In this document: positions 31,361 through 40,774 of the stretch, in pieces
Numbering within the stretch: the stretch's first letter is position 1
Layout: each line of letters begins with the position of its first letter
Assembly (NCBI RefSeq): GCF_035917235.1
Contig: NZ_CP108423.1
Location: 2,731,001 to 2,795,000, forward strand
Origin: Streptomyces sp. NBC_01294
Lineage (GTDB): Bacteria > Actinomycetota > Actinomycetes > Streptomycetales > Streptomycetaceae
DNA length: 64,000 bases
Direction: 5' to 3'
Translations under genes and position numbers: made by a program
Notes under the pieces: model-generated
What the model was told of the DNA's origin: nothing
Database searches by the model: none
Seen by the model: the letters and a program-made list of their open reading frames with translations, nothing else

Positions 31361-33583
31361 ATGCCTGAACCGGAAGCAACAGGGACACAACGGAACACGG
31401 CGAGTTCGGGCACCGGGCCGGGCTCGCCTTCTCCTAAGTCCATCGCCGTGTGGGTGCTCGTCGGACTCGTCGGCGCCCTCGGCTGGAGCGTGCTGGCGCT
31501 CTCGCGCGGCGAGGAGGTATCCGCCGCCTGGCTGCTCGCGGCGGCGCTGGGCTCGTACGCGATCGGCTACCGCTTCTACGCGCGCTTCATCGCACACCGC
31601 GTCCTGAAGGTGGACAAGACGCGGGCCACCCCCGCCGAACGCCTTGACAACGGTGTCGACTTCCACCCGACCGACCGGCGCGTGCTCTTCGGCCACCACT
31701 TCGCCGCCGTCGCCGGCGCCGGCCCGCTCGTCGGACCGGTACTCGCCGCGCAGATGGGATACCTGCCCGGCACCATCTGGATCGTCGCGGGCGTCATCTT
31801 CGCGGGCGCCGTGCAGGACATGGTCACGCTGTTCTTCTCCACCCGGCGCAACGGCCGTTCGCTCGGCCAGATGGCCCGGGACGAGATCGGCCCCGTCGGC
31901 GGAGCCGCCGCCCTGGTCGCCGTGTTCGCCATCATGATCATCCTGCTGGCGGTGCTGGCACTGGTCATCGTCAACGCCCTGGCGCACTCCCCCTGGGGCG
32001 TCTTCTCCATCGGCATGACCATCCCGATCGCCCTCTTCATGGGCTTCTACCTGCGCGTGCTGCGGCCGGGCCGGGTCACCGAGGTCTCCTCCATCGGCGT
32101 CGTGCTGCTGCTGCTCGCCATCGTCGCGGGCGGCTGGGTCGCCGAGTCCTCCTTCGCGGGCACCTTCACGCTGGAGAAGGAGACGCTGGTCCTGTGGATG
32201 GTCGCGTACGGCTTCGTCGCGTCGGTCCTGCCGGTGTGGATGCTGCTCGCGCCCCGCGACTACCTCTCCACCTTCATGAAGATCGGCACCATCGCGCTGC
32301 TCGCCCTGGGCGTGGTCATCGCGATGCCGATGCTGAAGATGCCCGCGGTCACCGACTTCGCCTCGCGCGGCGACGGCCCGGTCTTCGCCGGCTCGATGTT
32401 CCCGTTCGTCTTCATCACCATCGCCTGCGGCGCCCTGTCCGGCTTCCACTCGCTGGTCGCCTCGGGCACCACCCCGAAGATGATCCAGAAGGAGACCCAG
32501 GTCCGGGTCATCGGCTACGGCGCAATGCTGACCGAGTCCTTCGTCGCCGTGATGGCGGTGATCGCGGCCTGCATCATCGAGCCGGGTCTGTTCTTCGCGG
32601 TGAACTCGCCCCCGGGCGTCGTCGGCACCACGGTCGAAACGGCCTCGCAGGCGGTGACCAACTTCGGCTTCGCCATCTCGCCCGAGGCGCTGACCCAGGC
32701 GGCGAAGGACGTGGAGGAGGCCAGCCTGCTGTCCCGTACGGGCGGCGCGCCGACCTTCGCACTCGGAATGTCGGAGATCTTCTCGTCGGTGATCGGCGGG
32801 GCCGGGATGAAGGCCTTCTGGTACCACTTCGCCATCATGTTCGAGGCGTTGTTCATCCTCACCACGCTCGACGCGGGCACCCGGGTCGGCCGGTTCATGC
32901 TCCAGGACACCCTCGGCAACCTGCACAAGCCGTTCAAGGACGTCAGCTGGAAGCCGGGCGTCTGGCTGGCCAGCGCGATCGTCGTCGGCGCCTGGGGCTA
33001 CTTCCTGTGGGTCGGCATCAAGGACCCGCTGGGCGGCATCAACCAGCTGTTCCCGCTCTTCGGCATCGCGAACCAGCTGCTCGCCGCGGTCGCCCTGGCC
33101 GTCTGCACCACCCTGCTGATCAAGTCCGGCCGGCTCAAGTGGGCGTGGGTGACGGGCGTTCCGCTGGTGTGGGACGTGGCCGTGACGCTCACCGCGAGCT
33201 ACCAGAAGATCTTCTCCGACAACCCGAAGATCGGTTTCTTCGCGCAGCGCAGCACCTACCAGGAGGGCATCGACGCCGGGAAGGTGCTCAAGCCCGCGAA
33301 GAACATGGACGAGATGCACACCGTGGTCACCAACGCCACGGTGGACGGCGTGCTGTCGGCCCTCTTCGCGCTGCTGATCATCATCGTGCTGCTCGACGCG
33401 GCCCGGACCTGCTGGAAGGCCGTCCGCAAGCCCGAGTCGGTCACCCTGACGGAGACCCCGTGGACCGAGTCGAAGATCGTCGCCCCGGCCGGACTGATCC
33501 CGACCGCGGAGGAGCGGGCGGAGCTCGCCGCGGCCGGACTCGATGCGAGCGGCGGCCGGGTCAAGGAGACCCTGGCCTCATGA
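31361..33583 (+). CDS. cstA: Carbon starvation protein A, pyruvate/peptide transporter family
   Basis: A 740-residue polytopic protein with about 17 hydrophobic segments. Family marks include FHPTDRRVLFGHHFAAVAGAGP near residue 90, GYLPGTIWIVAGVIFAGAVQD, and GFHSLVASGTTPKMI in the middle. CstA/BtsT proteins import pyruvate (or peptides) when carbon is limiting. ATG 31361 has GAGGAT upstream; earlier in-frame starts lie within the promoter region. The stop overlaps the YbdD start (ATGA), so the pair is one operon. Confidence 0.93.
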   Translation: MPEPEATGTQRNTASSGTGPGSPSPKSIAVWVLVGLVGALGWSVLALSRGEEVSAAWLLAAALGSYAIGYRFYARFIAHRVLKVDKTRATPAERLDNGVDFHPTDRRVLFGHHFAAVAGAGPLVGPVLAAQMGYLPGTIWIVAGVIFAGAVQDMVTLFFSTRRNGRSLGQMARDEIGPVGGAAALVAVFAIMIILLAVLALVIVNALAHSPWGVFSIGMTIPIALFMGFYLRVLRPGRVTEVSSIGVVLLLLAIVAGGWVAESSFAGTFTLEKETLVLWMVAYGFVASVLPVWMLLAPRDYLSTFMKIGTIALLALGVVIAMPMLKMPAVTDFASRGDGPVFAGSMFPFVFITIACGALSGFHSLVASGTTPKMIQKETQVRVIGYGAMLTESFVAVMAVIAACIIEPGLFFAVNSPPGVVGTTVETASQAVTNFGFAISPEALTQAAKDVEEASLLSRTGGAPTFALGMSEIFSSVIGGAGMKAFWYHFAIMFEALFILTTLDAGTRVGRFMLQDTLGNLHKPFKDVSWKPGVWLASAIVVGAWGYFLWVGIKDPLGGINQLFPLFGIANQLLAAVALAVCTTLLIKSGRLKWAWVTGVPLVWDVAVTLTASYQKIFSDNPKIGFFAQRSTYQEGIDAGKVLKPAKNMDEMHTVVTNATVDGVLSALFALLIIIVLLDAARTCWKAVRKPESVTLTETPWTESKIVAPAGLIPTAEERAELAAAGLDASGGRVKETLAS

Positions 33584-33786
33584 GCGGCCTGCCGCGCCTG
33601 CGCAGTGCGCTGGGGAGGGCCCGGTTCTACGTACGGGAGTTCTCGGGGGAGGCGGCGTACGACCGGTACGTCGCCCACGCCCGCTCCCACGACCCGGACG
33701 CGGAGGTCCTGAGCCGCAGGGCCTTCGAGCACGCCCGTACGGACGCGCGCGAGGCGGACCCCCGCGAGGGCTTCGGCTGCTGCTGA
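33580..33786 (+). CDS. YbdD/YjiX family CstA-associated small protein
   Basis: A 68-residue protein with family features: YVREFSGEAAYDRYVAHARSH, then RRAFEHARTDAREADP and a terminal GFGCC (usually CC or RCC). YbdD-type proteins are encoded next to CstA/BtsT and are needed for transport activity. Its ATG overlaps the cstA stop by four bases, giving one-to-one translational coupling. A perfect 16-bp terminator follows. Confidence 0.93.
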   Translation: MSGLPRLRSALGRARFYVREFSGEAAYDRYVAHARSHDPDAEVLSRRAFEHARTDAREADPREGFGCC

Positions 33787-33800
33787 GCCGCCCCGCACAC

Positions 33801-33836
33801 CGAAGGCCCCGCCGGATGCTTCCGGCGGGGCCTTCG
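33801..33836. terminator. Terminator of the cstA operon
   Basis: CGAAGGCCCCGCCGGA (33801-33816) pairs perfectly with TCCGGCGGGGCCTTCG (33821-33836) around TGCT. It lies between the convergent cstA-ybdD and Uma2 genes, and probably acts in both directions. Confidence 0.88.
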
Positions 33837-33842
33837 GGCTGT

Positions 33843-34430
33843 TCAGCGCACCCAGTCCTTCAGGGGCTCGGTCTGGAGGGTGACGTTAACGGGGTCGGGG
33901 AGTTCAACGTTATTGCCGAACTCCACCGTGCGGGTGTTCGCATATCGACGGCCGTCCGGCTCGCTGAACACGGTCACGTCGCACGCCTCCCGGTCGATGA
34001 GCAGGTACACAGGGATGCCAGTCTGCGCGTAGGCGAGGGGCTTCTCCACGCGGTCGCGCCGGTCGGTGTCAGTGTCGTACGAGGTAACCTCGACGACCAT
34101 CAGGACCGGGGCGGGGTCGGCCCACTCTCCCTGGCCGACGAACGCATCATCGAGCGCGAGAGCCGCATCAGGACGGGCGCGACCCGAGCGGTAGTCCCCG
34201 ACAGCCAACCCCCGCTCCACGTGAAGCCACAACTCGGGCCGGTGCTGCATGCAGATGCGTGCGAGCCACAGAACGATACGGTCGTGATCTCCGTCAGGCA
34301 CTGCCTTGCTCCTGATGACCCCGTCGATGAATTCCAGCCGCAGACCTTCGACCTCTCTGGCAGCTATCCGTGCCACGGCTTCGAAGTCCTCGGTCTGCAT
34401 ATGGGGACGGTGATCGGTCATCACGTTCAT
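33843..34430 (-). CDS. Uma2 family putative endonuclease (DUF820)
   Basis: A 195-residue protein of the PD-(D/E)xK-like Uma2 family: LRLEFIDGVIRSK, RSGRARPDAALAL, VVEVTSYDTDTDRRDRVEKP and QTGIPVYLLIDRE show the Glu-Asp-Glu-Lys set. Members occur in many copies in Streptomyces and cyanobacteria; their substrate is unknown. ATG 34430 is used, with ATG 34421 as an alternative. It is divergent from the GNAT gene with 78 bases between starts. Confidence 0.88.
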   Translation of the reverse strand: MNVMTDHRPHMQTEDFEAVARIAAREVEGLRLEFIDGVIRSKAVPDGDHDRIVLWLARICMQHRPELWLHVERGLAVGDYRSGRARPDAALALDDAFVGQGEWADPAPVLMVVEVTSYDTDTDRRDRVEKPLAYAQTGIPVYLLIDREACDVTVFSEPDGRRYANTRTVEFGNNVELPDPVNVTLQTEPLKDWVR

Positions 34431-34508
34431 GCCTCGCTCGCCTTCCTGGACGGTGCTCCTTCCGACGATAGCGCCGCCCGCCGGCACCCGTCCTGCACAC
34501 TCGACCGC

Positions 34509-35006
34509 ATGGACATCGTGATCAGGGCGGCACGGCACGCCGAGTACGCGGAGCTGGGTGAGATCACCGCCCAGGCCTACCTCGGCGACGGGCACTTGGA
34601 CCTCAACGACAACGACGACTACCTGAACACGCTGCGCGACGTGGCCGGCCGGGCCGCCCGGGCCGAGGTGCTCGTCGCCGAGCAGGACGGGCGGGTGCTG
34701 GGCGGAGTGACCTTCGCCGCGCCCGGGAGCCCGCTGGCCGACATCGCGGGCGCGGACGAGGCCGAGTTCCGGATGCTCGCGGTGGCCCGCGCGGGGCGCG
34801 GCCGGGGCGTCGGCGAGGCGCTGGTGCGGGCCTGCCTCGAACGGGCGCGGGCGATCGAAGGCGTGACGGCGATGGTGCTCTCCACCCAGCCCGGCATGGC
34901 GGGGGCTCAGCGGCTCTACGCGCGACTGGGCTTCGTGCGGACTCCCGAGCGGGACTGGGAGCCGATCGAGGGCCTGGAACTCCTGACTTATCGACTCAAG
35001 CTGTAG
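34509..35006 (+). CDS. GNAT family N-acetyltransferase
   Basis: A 165-residue GNAT protein: EFRMLAVARAGRGRGVGEALVRACLERA is motif A, with the R-G-x-G acetyl-CoA loop, and QRLYARLGFVRTPERDW is motif B. The start MDIVIRAARHAEYAELGEI is typical. It stands alone; the next element is the nrd control region, starting nine bases after its stop. Confidence 0.9.
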   Translation: MDIVIRAARHAEYAELGEITAQAYLGDGHLDLNDNDDYLNTLRDVAGRAARAEVLVAEQDGRVLGGVTFAAPGSPLADIAGADEAEFRMLAVARAGRGRGVGEALVRACLERARAIEGVTAMVLSTQPGMAGAQRLYARLGFVRTPERDWEPIEGLELLTYRLKL

Positions 35007-35014
35007 CCACGCCG

Positions 35015-35062
35015 ACACTACATGTGGGGGCTACCGCATCGGGCCGCCCCCACATGTATGCT
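35015..35062. promoter_or_regulatory. Tandem NrdR boxes of the nrdAB operon
   Basis: ACACTACATGTGGGGG (35015-35030) and CCCCCACATGTATGCT (35047-35062) are related to the NrdR box consensus acaCwAtATaTwGtgt, each around an ACATGT core. The cores are 32 bp apart, three helical turns, as NrdR requires. TACATGTGGGGG and CCCCCACATGTA (35019-35030, 35047-35058) also form a perfect 12-bp inverted repeat. They lie directly before the riboswitch, where the promoter must be. Confidence 0.8.
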
Positions 35063-35069
35063 CATGCCT

Positions 35070-35168
35070 GCTGTCGCCGCAGGGGAATCCGGTGTGAATC
35101 CGGAACTGTCCCGCAACGGTATGAAGTGTCCGCCTACCGGACACCAAGTCCGATGACCTGCCGACAGC
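35070..35168 (+). ncRNA. Cobalamin (B12) riboswitch controlling nrdAB
   Basis: The closing stem is GCTGTCG (35070-35076) with CGACAGC (35162-35168). Inside are the conserved blocks of the class: CAGGGGAATCCGGTGTGAAT, the CTGTCCCGCAACGGT segment, and the B12 box AGTCCGATGACCTGCC near 35148-35163. Adenosylcobalamin binding should stop expression of the class I ribonucleotide reductase, as known for S. coelicolor nrdABS, when the B12-dependent class II enzyme (not in this window) can work. The expression platform lies in the 154 bases before the nrdA GTG. Confidence 0.93.
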
Positions 35169-35322
35169 GCGCCCGGCTCGACCGAACCGGGTGCCGACAC
35201 GTCCGGGCCTCGCGGTTGGGCCGGTGGACGCCATGCGGTGTACGCGTTCCTGCCACGCCCGCATGCGCCCGCTCGCGCCCCGCTCCGCCGATGACCGGGC
35301 CGAGCGAGGGAGAGCTCCCGCC

Positions 35323-37701
35323 GTGACCATCGCGCCTTCCGCACCGCGCGCCGAGTCCGTTTCTGGCGACAACACCGAGGGCCCGGGGGCCACGCTGCTG
35401 CGTACCCTCACCGAACTGACGGCGGACCTCCCCGACACCGACCCCGGCCGGGTCGCGGCCTCCGCGCTGCGCGGCCGCAGCTCCGCCGCCGACGAGGCCG
35501 AACTGCGGGGGCTGGCCACCGAGGCCGCCGCCGGTCTCATCTCCGAGGACCCCGCGTACTCGAAGCTCGCCGCCCGGCTGCTGACGCTGGCCGTGCGCGA
35601 CGAGGCCGCGAGCCAGGGCTCCACCTCCTTCTCCGCCTCCGTCGAGGTCGGCCACCGCGAGGGCCTCATCGCCGACCGCACCGCCGAGTTCGTGCGGACG
35701 CACGCGAGCCGCCTGGACTCGCTGGTCGAGCTCACCCTCGCCGAGGGCGCCGACGACCGCTTCGGCTTCTTCGGCCTGCGCACCCTGCACAGCCGCTACC
35801 TGCTGCGTCACCCGATCACCCGCCAGGTCATCGAGACCCCGCAGTACTTCATGCTGCGCGTGGCCTGTGGCCTCGCCGCGGACGAGTCCGTCCAGGCCGT
35901 CGAGGAAGTGGCCTCGCTGTACCGGCTGATGAGCCGCCTCGACTACCTGCCGTCGTCCCCCACGCTCTTCAACTCCGGCACCCGCCACCCGCAGATGTCC
36001 TCCTGCTACCTGCTGGACTCCCCGCTGGACGAGCTGGACTCGATCTACGACCGCTACCACCAGGTCGCGCGGCTCTCCAAGCACGCCGGCGGCATCGGCC
36101 TGTCGTACTCCCGCATCCGCGCCCGCGGTTCGCTGATCCGCGGCACCAACGGCCACTCCAACGGCATCGTGCCGTTCCTGAAGACCCTCGACGCCTCCGT
36201 CGCCGCCGTGAACCAGGGTGGCCGCCGCAAGGGCGCCGCCGCCGTCTACCTGGAGACCTGGCACGCGGACATCGAGGAGTTCCTGGAGCTCCGCGACAAC
36301 ACCGGTGAGGACCAGCGCCGTACGCACAACCTGAACCTGGCGCACTGGGTGCCGGACGAGTTCATGCGCCGCGTGAACGCCGACGCCGAGTGGTCGCTGT
36401 TCTCCCCGGCCGACGTGCCCGAGCTGGTCGACCTGTGGGGCGACGACTTCGACGCCGCCTACCGCAAGGCCGAGGCGGACGGCCTGGCCCGCAAGACCAT
36501 GCCCGCCCGCGACCTGTACGGCCGGATGATGCGCACCCTCGCGCAGACCGGCCAGGGCTGGATGACCTTCAAGGACGCCTCCAACCGCACGGCGAACCAG
36601 ACGGCCGAGCCGGGCACGGTCGTGCACTCCTCGAACCTGTGCACCGAGATCATCGAGGTCACCAACGACGGCGAGACCGCCGTCTGCAACCTCGGCTCGG
36701 TCAACCTGGGCGCCTTCGTCGTGGACGGCGAGATCGACTGGGAGCGGATCGACGAGACCGTCCGCACCGCCGTCACCTTCCTCGACCGCGTGGTGGACAT
36801 CAACTTCTACCCGACCGAGCAGGCCGGCCGTTCCAACGCCCGCTGGCGCCCGGTGGGCCTGGGCGCGATGGGCCTCCAGGACGTCTTCTTCAAGCTGAAG
36901 CTGCCCTTCGACTCCCCCGAGGCGAAGGCCCTGTCCACCAAGCTCTCCGAGCGCATCATGCTGGCCGCGTACGAGGCCTCGTGCGACCTCGCCGAGCGCA
37001 GCGGCCCGCTGCCGGCCTGGGAGCAGACCCGCACCGCCCGCGGCGTCCTGCACCCGGACCACTACGACGTCGAGCTGAACTGGCCGGAGCGCTGGGACGC
37101 GCTGCGCGCCCGCGTCGCCGAGACCGGCATGCGCAACTCCCTGCTCCTCGCCATCGCCCCGACGGCGACGATCGCCTCGATCGCCGGCGTGTACGAGTGC
37201 ATCGAGCCGCAGGTCTCCAACCTCTTCAAGCGCGAGACGCTCAGCGGCGAGTTCCTCCAGGTGAACGGCTACCTGGTGGAGGAGCTGAAGCGGCTCGGCG
37301 TGTGGGACACCCAGACCCGTGAGGCGCTGCGCGACGCCTCCGGCTCGGTCCAGGGCTTCGGCTGGATCCCGGCCGAGGTCCGCGAGCTGTACCGCACGGC
37401 GTGGGAGATCCCGCAGCGCGGTCTGATCGACATGGCGGCGGCCCGTACGCCGTTCCTGGACCAGTCGCAGTCGCTGAACCTGTTCCTGGAGACGCCCACC
37501 ATCGGCAAGCTCAGCTCGATGTACGCGTACGCCTGGAAGCAGGGCCTGAAGACCACGTACTACCTGCGCTCGCGCCCGGCGACGAAGATCGCCCGTGCCG
37601 CGCAGGCGGCCGCCCCCGTCGAGCTGCCGCAGGCGGTCGCCGACGCCGAGGCGCTGGCCTGCTCCCTTGAGAACCCCGAGTCCTGCGAGGCCTGCCAGTA
37701 A
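35323..37701 (+). CDS. nrdA: Class I ribonucleotide reductase large subunit
   Basis: A 792-residue alpha subunit. A reduced N-terminal domain occupies the first ~110 residues. The barrel then has LPSSPTLFNSGTRHPQMSSC (active-site Cys), SSNLCTEIIEVT with the radical Cys, and PTATIASIAGVYECIEP. The C-terminal redox pair is in ESCEACQ. It reduces ribonucleoside diphosphates. GTG 35323 has GAGGGAGAG upstream. It is controlled by NrdR boxes and the B12 riboswitch. The stop overlaps the nrdB start by one base (TAATG). Confidence 0.95.
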   Translation: MTIAPSAPRAESVSGDNTEGPGATLLRTLTELTADLPDTDPGRVAASALRGRSSAADEAELRGLATEAAAGLISEDPAYSKLAARLLTLAVRDEAASQGSTSFSASVEVGHREGLIADRTAEFVRTHASRLDSLVELTLAEGADDRFGFFGLRTLHSRYLLRHPITRQVIETPQYFMLRVACGLAADESVQAVEEVASLYRLMSRLDYLPSSPTLFNSGTRHPQMSSCYLLDSPLDELDSIYDRYHQVARLSKHAGGIGLSYSRIRARGSLIRGTNGHSNGIVPFLKTLDASVAAVNQGGRRKGAAAVYLETWHADIEEFLELRDNTGEDQRRTHNLNLAHWVPDEFMRRVNADAEWSLFSPADVPELVDLWGDDFDAAYRKAEADGLARKTMPARDLYGRMMRTLAQTGQGWMTFKDASNRTANQTAEPGTVVHSSNLCTEIIEVTNDGETAVCNLGSVNLGAFVVDGEIDWERIDETVRTAVTFLDRVVDINFYPTEQAGRSNARWRPVGLGAMGLQDVFFKLKLPFDSPEAKALSTKLSERIMLAAYEASCDLAERSGPLPAWEQTRTARGVLHPDHYDVELNWPERWDALRARVAETGMRNSLLLAIAPTATIASIAGVYECIEPQVSNLFKRETLSGEFLQVNGYLVEELKRLGVWDTQTREALRDASGSVQGFGWIPAEVRELYRTAWEIPQRGLIDMAAARTPFLDQSQSLNLFLETPTIGKLSSMYAYAWKQGLKTTYYLRSRPATKIARAAQAAAPVELPQAVADAEALACSLENPESCEACQ

Positions 37702-38717
37702 TGAGCTCCAACAACACCAAGAACCTCCTGGACCCGGGCTTCGAGCTCACGCTCCGCCCGATGCGCTACCCGGACTTCTACGAGCGCTACCGGGACGCGA
37801 TCAAGAACACGTGGACCGTCGAGGAGGTCGACCTCCACTCGGACGTCGCCGACCTGGCGAAGCTGACGCCGGCCGAGCAGCACATGATCGGCCGCCTGGT
37901 CGCGTTCTTCGCGACGGGTGACTCGATCGTCTCGAACAACCTGGTGCTGACGCTCTACAAGCACATCAACTCCCCGGAGGCGCGCCTGTACCTGTCGCGC
38001 CAGCTGTTCGAGGAGGCCGTGCACGTCCAGTTCTACCTGACGCTGCTCGACACCTACCTGCCCGACCCGGACGACCGCTCGGCCGCCTTCGACGCGGTCG
38101 AGGAGATCCCGTCCATCCGCGAGAAGGCCCAGTTCTGCTTCAAGTGGATCAACGAGGTCGAGAAGCTGGACCGGCTGGAGACGAAGGCCGACCGCCGCCG
38201 CTTCCTGCTGAACCTGATCTGCTTCGCCGCGTGCATCGAGGGCCTGTTCTTCTACGGCGCCTTCGCGTACGTGTACTGGTTCCGCTCGCGCGGCCTGCTG
38301 CACGGTCTGGCCACCGGCACCAACTGGGTGTTCCGTGACGAGACCATGCACATGAACTTCGCCTTCGAGGTCGTGGACACGGTCCGCAAGGAGGAGCCGG
38401 AGCTCTTCGACGACGCCCTCCAGCAGCAGGTCACCGACATGCTGAAGGAGGCCGTGGAGGCGGAGCTGCAGTTCGGCCGGGACCTGTGCGGCGATGGTCT
38501 GCCGGGCATGAACACCGAGTCGATGCGCGAGTACCTGGAGTGCGTCGCGGACCAGCGCCTGGTCCGTCTCGGCTTCGCCCCGGTGTACGGCTCGCAGAAC
38601 CCGTTCTCCTTCATGGAGCTGCAGGGCGTCCAGGAGCTGACCAACTTCTTCGAGCGCCGTCCGTCGGCCTACCAGGTCGCGGTCGAGGGCACGGTCGACC
38701 TGGACGAGGACTTCTAG
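37701..38717 (+). CDS. nrdB: Class I ribonucleotide reductase small (radical) subunit
   Basis: A 338-residue beta subunit with the diiron ligands: LVAFFATGDSIV (Asp), QLFEEAVHVQFY (Glu, His), CIEGLFFYGAF (Glu) and RDETMHMNFAFEV (Glu, His). The radical Tyr is in HVQFYLTLLDTY. It supplies the tyrosyl/diiron radical to NrdA. It is translationally coupled to nrdA and followed by a hairpin terminator. Confidence 0.95.
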   Translation: MSSNNTKNLLDPGFELTLRPMRYPDFYERYRDAIKNTWTVEEVDLHSDVADLAKLTPAEQHMIGRLVAFFATGDSIVSNNLVLTLYKHINSPEARLYLSRQLFEEAVHVQFYLTLLDTYLPDPDDRSAAFDAVEEIPSIREKAQFCFKWINEVEKLDRLETKADRRRFLLNLICFAACIEGLFFYGAFAYVYWFRSRGLLHGLATGTNWVFRDETMHMNFAFEVVDTVRKEEPELFDDALQQQVTDMLKEAVEAELQFGRDLCGDGLPGMNTESMREYLECVADQRLVRLGFAPVYGSQNPFSFMELQGVQELTNFFERRPSAYQVAVEGTVDLDEDF

Positions 38718-38746
38718 GGTCCCAGGTCGGGACGCGGTGACGCCGC

Positions 38747-38783
38747 GAAGCCGGGATGCGGTACACCACCGCGTCCCGGCTTC
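38747..38783 (+). terminator. Terminator of nrdAB
   Basis: GAAGCCGGGATGCGG (38747-38761) pairs with CCGCGTCCCGGCTTC (38769-38783), with one G-U pair, 30 bases after the nrdB stop. It separates nrdAB from the regulator gene at 39159. Confidence 0.8.
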
Positions 38784-38852
38784 TCGCGTTCTCGGCGCCT
38801 GGTCGGGCGGTCGTCCGGTTGCCCGGTTGCGCGCTTGCGCGGTTTCCCGAGC

Positions 38853-39077
38853 TCAGTGCGCGACGGGGCCCCAGTGCATCGCGGCGTGCCGGGCGCGGGT
38901 CCGGCGGGCGGTGGGCGGAAGGCCGCCCGCCTTCTGGCGCGGCAGCCAGACGCGCCGGGTCGCGACGGCCCGCAGCTGCCGGTCGATCCGACGGTCGCGC
39001 AGGGCCCCGTACAGGCTGGGGGCCAGCAGCAGCGTGGCGATGGCAAGGACGGCGAGGTAGCTCAGGAACGTGTTCAT
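38853..39077 (-). CDS. Small membrane-anchored protein, unknown function
   Basis: A 74-residue protein with one N-terminal membrane helix (TFLSYLAVLAIATLLLAPSL) followed by a basic tail (LRDRRIDRQLRAVATRR, RTRARHAAMHWG). The ribosome site is weak. It is convergent with nrdB and divergent from the GlxA-type regulator (81 bases between starts). No family is recognised. Confidence 0.6.
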   Translation of the reverse strand: MNTFLSYLAVLAIATLLLAPSLYGALRDRRIDRQLRAVATRRVWLPRQKAGGLPPTARRTRARHAAMHWGPVAH

Positions 39078-39158
39078 GGCTCTACTCTCGCCCCGCGGAG
39101 AAAACTCGGACAGTGGCAGGACTGTCATGAAAGAACGAATTACTGCCACACTGGGGTC

Positions 39159-40124
39159 ATGCTGAACAACGTGGCCGTGGCCCTCCTCGACGAAGTCGCC
39201 CCCTTCGAGTTCGGGATCTTCTGCGAAGTCTTCGGAATCGACCGCAGCGACCACGGTCTGCCGGTGTACGACTTCGCCGTGTGCGCGGCGGAGGAGGGCC
39301 CGCTGACCATGGCCGGCACCGGTTTCGCGTTCGCCCCCGCCCACGGGCTGGAGCGGCTGGAGAGCGCCGAGCTGATCTGCGTGCCCGCCTTCCGCAACGC
39401 GGCCACGCGCACGTACCCCGAACCCCTCCTGGCGGCCCTGCGCCGCGGCGTGGACCGGGGGGCGCGCGTGCTCAGCGTGTGCAGCGGTGCCTACGCGCTC
39501 GGGGCCGCGGGGCTGCTGGACGGCCGGCACTGCACCACGCACTGGATGCACGCCCCGGCCCTGGCACAGCGCTTCCCGCGGGCGCTGGTCGACCCGGACG
39601 TGCTCTACGTCGACGAGGGCACGGTGATCACCTCGGCCGGCACCGCCTCGGGCATCGACGCGTGCCTGCACGTGATCCGCCAGGCGCACGGCGCCGAGGT
39701 GGCCAACACCATCGCGCGGCGGATGGTCGTACCGCCGCACCGGGACGGCGGGCAGGCCCAGTACATCCAGCGGCCGCTGCCGCGCACGGTCTGCGACACG
39801 GTGGGCGAGGTGATCCAGTGGATGGCCCGCCACCTGGAGGACGAGATCACCGTCGAGCAGCTCGCGGAGCGCGCGCACATGTCCCCGCGCACCTTCGCCC
39901 GCCGCTTCCTCCAGGAGACCGGCACCACGCCGTACAAGTGGGTGCTGCGCCAGCGGGTCCTGCTGGCGCAGGAGCTGCTGGAGTCCACCGACGAGACGGT
40001 CGACGCGATCGCCGGCCGCTGCGGCTTCGGCAACGCGGCCGCCCTGCGCCACCACTTCCTGCGGACCCTGGGCACCACGCCGAACTCCTTCCGGCGCACC
40101 TTCCGGGGCCCGCAGGCCGCCTGA
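39159..40124 (+). CDS. GlxA family AraC-type regulator (possible NrdS)
   Basis: A 321-residue regulator with an N-terminal DJ-1/PfpI-like domain (1-180; LSVCSGAYALGAAGLLDGR with the nucleophile-elbow Cys) and a C-terminal AraC HTH pair (MSPRTFARRFLQETGTTPYK, IAGRCGFGNAAALRHHFLR). In S. coelicolor nrdAB is followed by nrdS, an AraC-like gene, and this may be its ortholog. Here, however, a terminator and a divergent small gene separate it from nrdB, so it is not obviously in the operon. It converges with def. Confidence 0.88.
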   Translation: MLNNVAVALLDEVAPFEFGIFCEVFGIDRSDHGLPVYDFAVCAAEEGPLTMAGTGFAFAPAHGLERLESAELICVPAFRNAATRTYPEPLLAALRRGVDRGARVLSVCSGAYALGAAGLLDGRHCTTHWMHAPALAQRFPRALVDPDVLYVDEGTVITSAGTASGIDACLHVIRQAHGAEVANTIARRMVVPPHRDGGQAQYIQRPLPRTVCDTVGEVIQWMARHLEDEITVEQLAERAHMSPRTFARRFLQETGTTPYKWVLRQRVLLAQELLESTDETVDAIAGRCGFGNAAALRHHFLRTLGTTPNSFRRTFRGPQAA

Positions 40125-40138
40125 TCCTCCGGTGGGTC

Positions 40139-40774
40139 CTACGCGTTCGGGACGGTCTCGTAGCGCGGGGTGCCCTCTTCCATCTGCCGCAGGGCGTCCT
40201 TGCGGTCCCGCTTCGAGAGGCGGTCGATGTAGAGGTAGCCGTACAGGTGGTCGGTCTCGTGCTGCAGGCAGCGGGCGAAGTAGCCAGTGCCGCGCACCTT
40301 GATCGGGTTGCCCTGCGCGTCCTGGCCCTCGACCTCGGCGTAGTCCGGGCGGGCCAGCGAGGCGTACGCCGTCGGGACCGACAGGCAGCCCTCGTTCGAG
40401 TCGTCCAGCACCCGCGCGCCGGCCGGCAGCTCGACCAGCTTCGGGTTGACCACGACGCCGGTGTGGCGGTTGCCGTCGTCGTCCGGGCAGTCGTAGACGA
40501 AGACCTTGGCGTCCACGCCGATCTGGTTCGCGGCCAGACCCACGCCCTCGGCGGCCTTCTGGCTGGCGAACATGTCGTCGATCAGCTGCGCCAGCTCGTC
40601 GCCGAACTCGGTGACGTCCTTGCACTCCCGGTGCAGGACCGGGTTGCCGACGACGGTGATCGGGCGGGCCGTACCGCGCTCACGGTGGGCGAGCTCGCGC
40701 TCCGCACAGTCCTCCGTGTCCACGACGTACCCGTCGTTCACGACCTCGACAACCTCGTTCTCCTGCTGCGCCAT
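40139..40774 (-). CDS. def: Peptide deformylase
   Basis: A 211-residue deformylase with all three motifs: [17 protein letters not shown] (zinc/iron Cys) and QHETDHLYG (HExxH). It removes the formyl group from nascent proteins. It has an N-terminal extension of about 35 acidic residues before the core, common in actinobacterial paralogs. ATG 40774 ([11 protein letters not shown]) is used; the frame is open to 40807. Streptomyces usually have several copies. Confidence 0.95.
   Translation of the reverse strand: MAQQENEVVEVVNDGYVVDTEDCAERELAHRERGTARPITVVGNPVLHRECKDVTEFGDELAQLIDDMFASQKAAEGVGLAANQIGVDAKVFVYDCPDDDGNRHTGVVVNPKLVELPAGARVLDDSNEGCLSVPTAYASLARPDYAEVEGQDAQGNPIKVRGTGYFARCLQHETDHLYGYLYIDRLSKRDRKDALRQMEEGTPRYETVPNA

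Noticed and set aside
31265..33319. Long minus-strand open frame opposite cstA
   Set aside because: The His/Asp/Gln-rich translation is the mirror of the membrane-protein codons of cstA; no start signal or domain.
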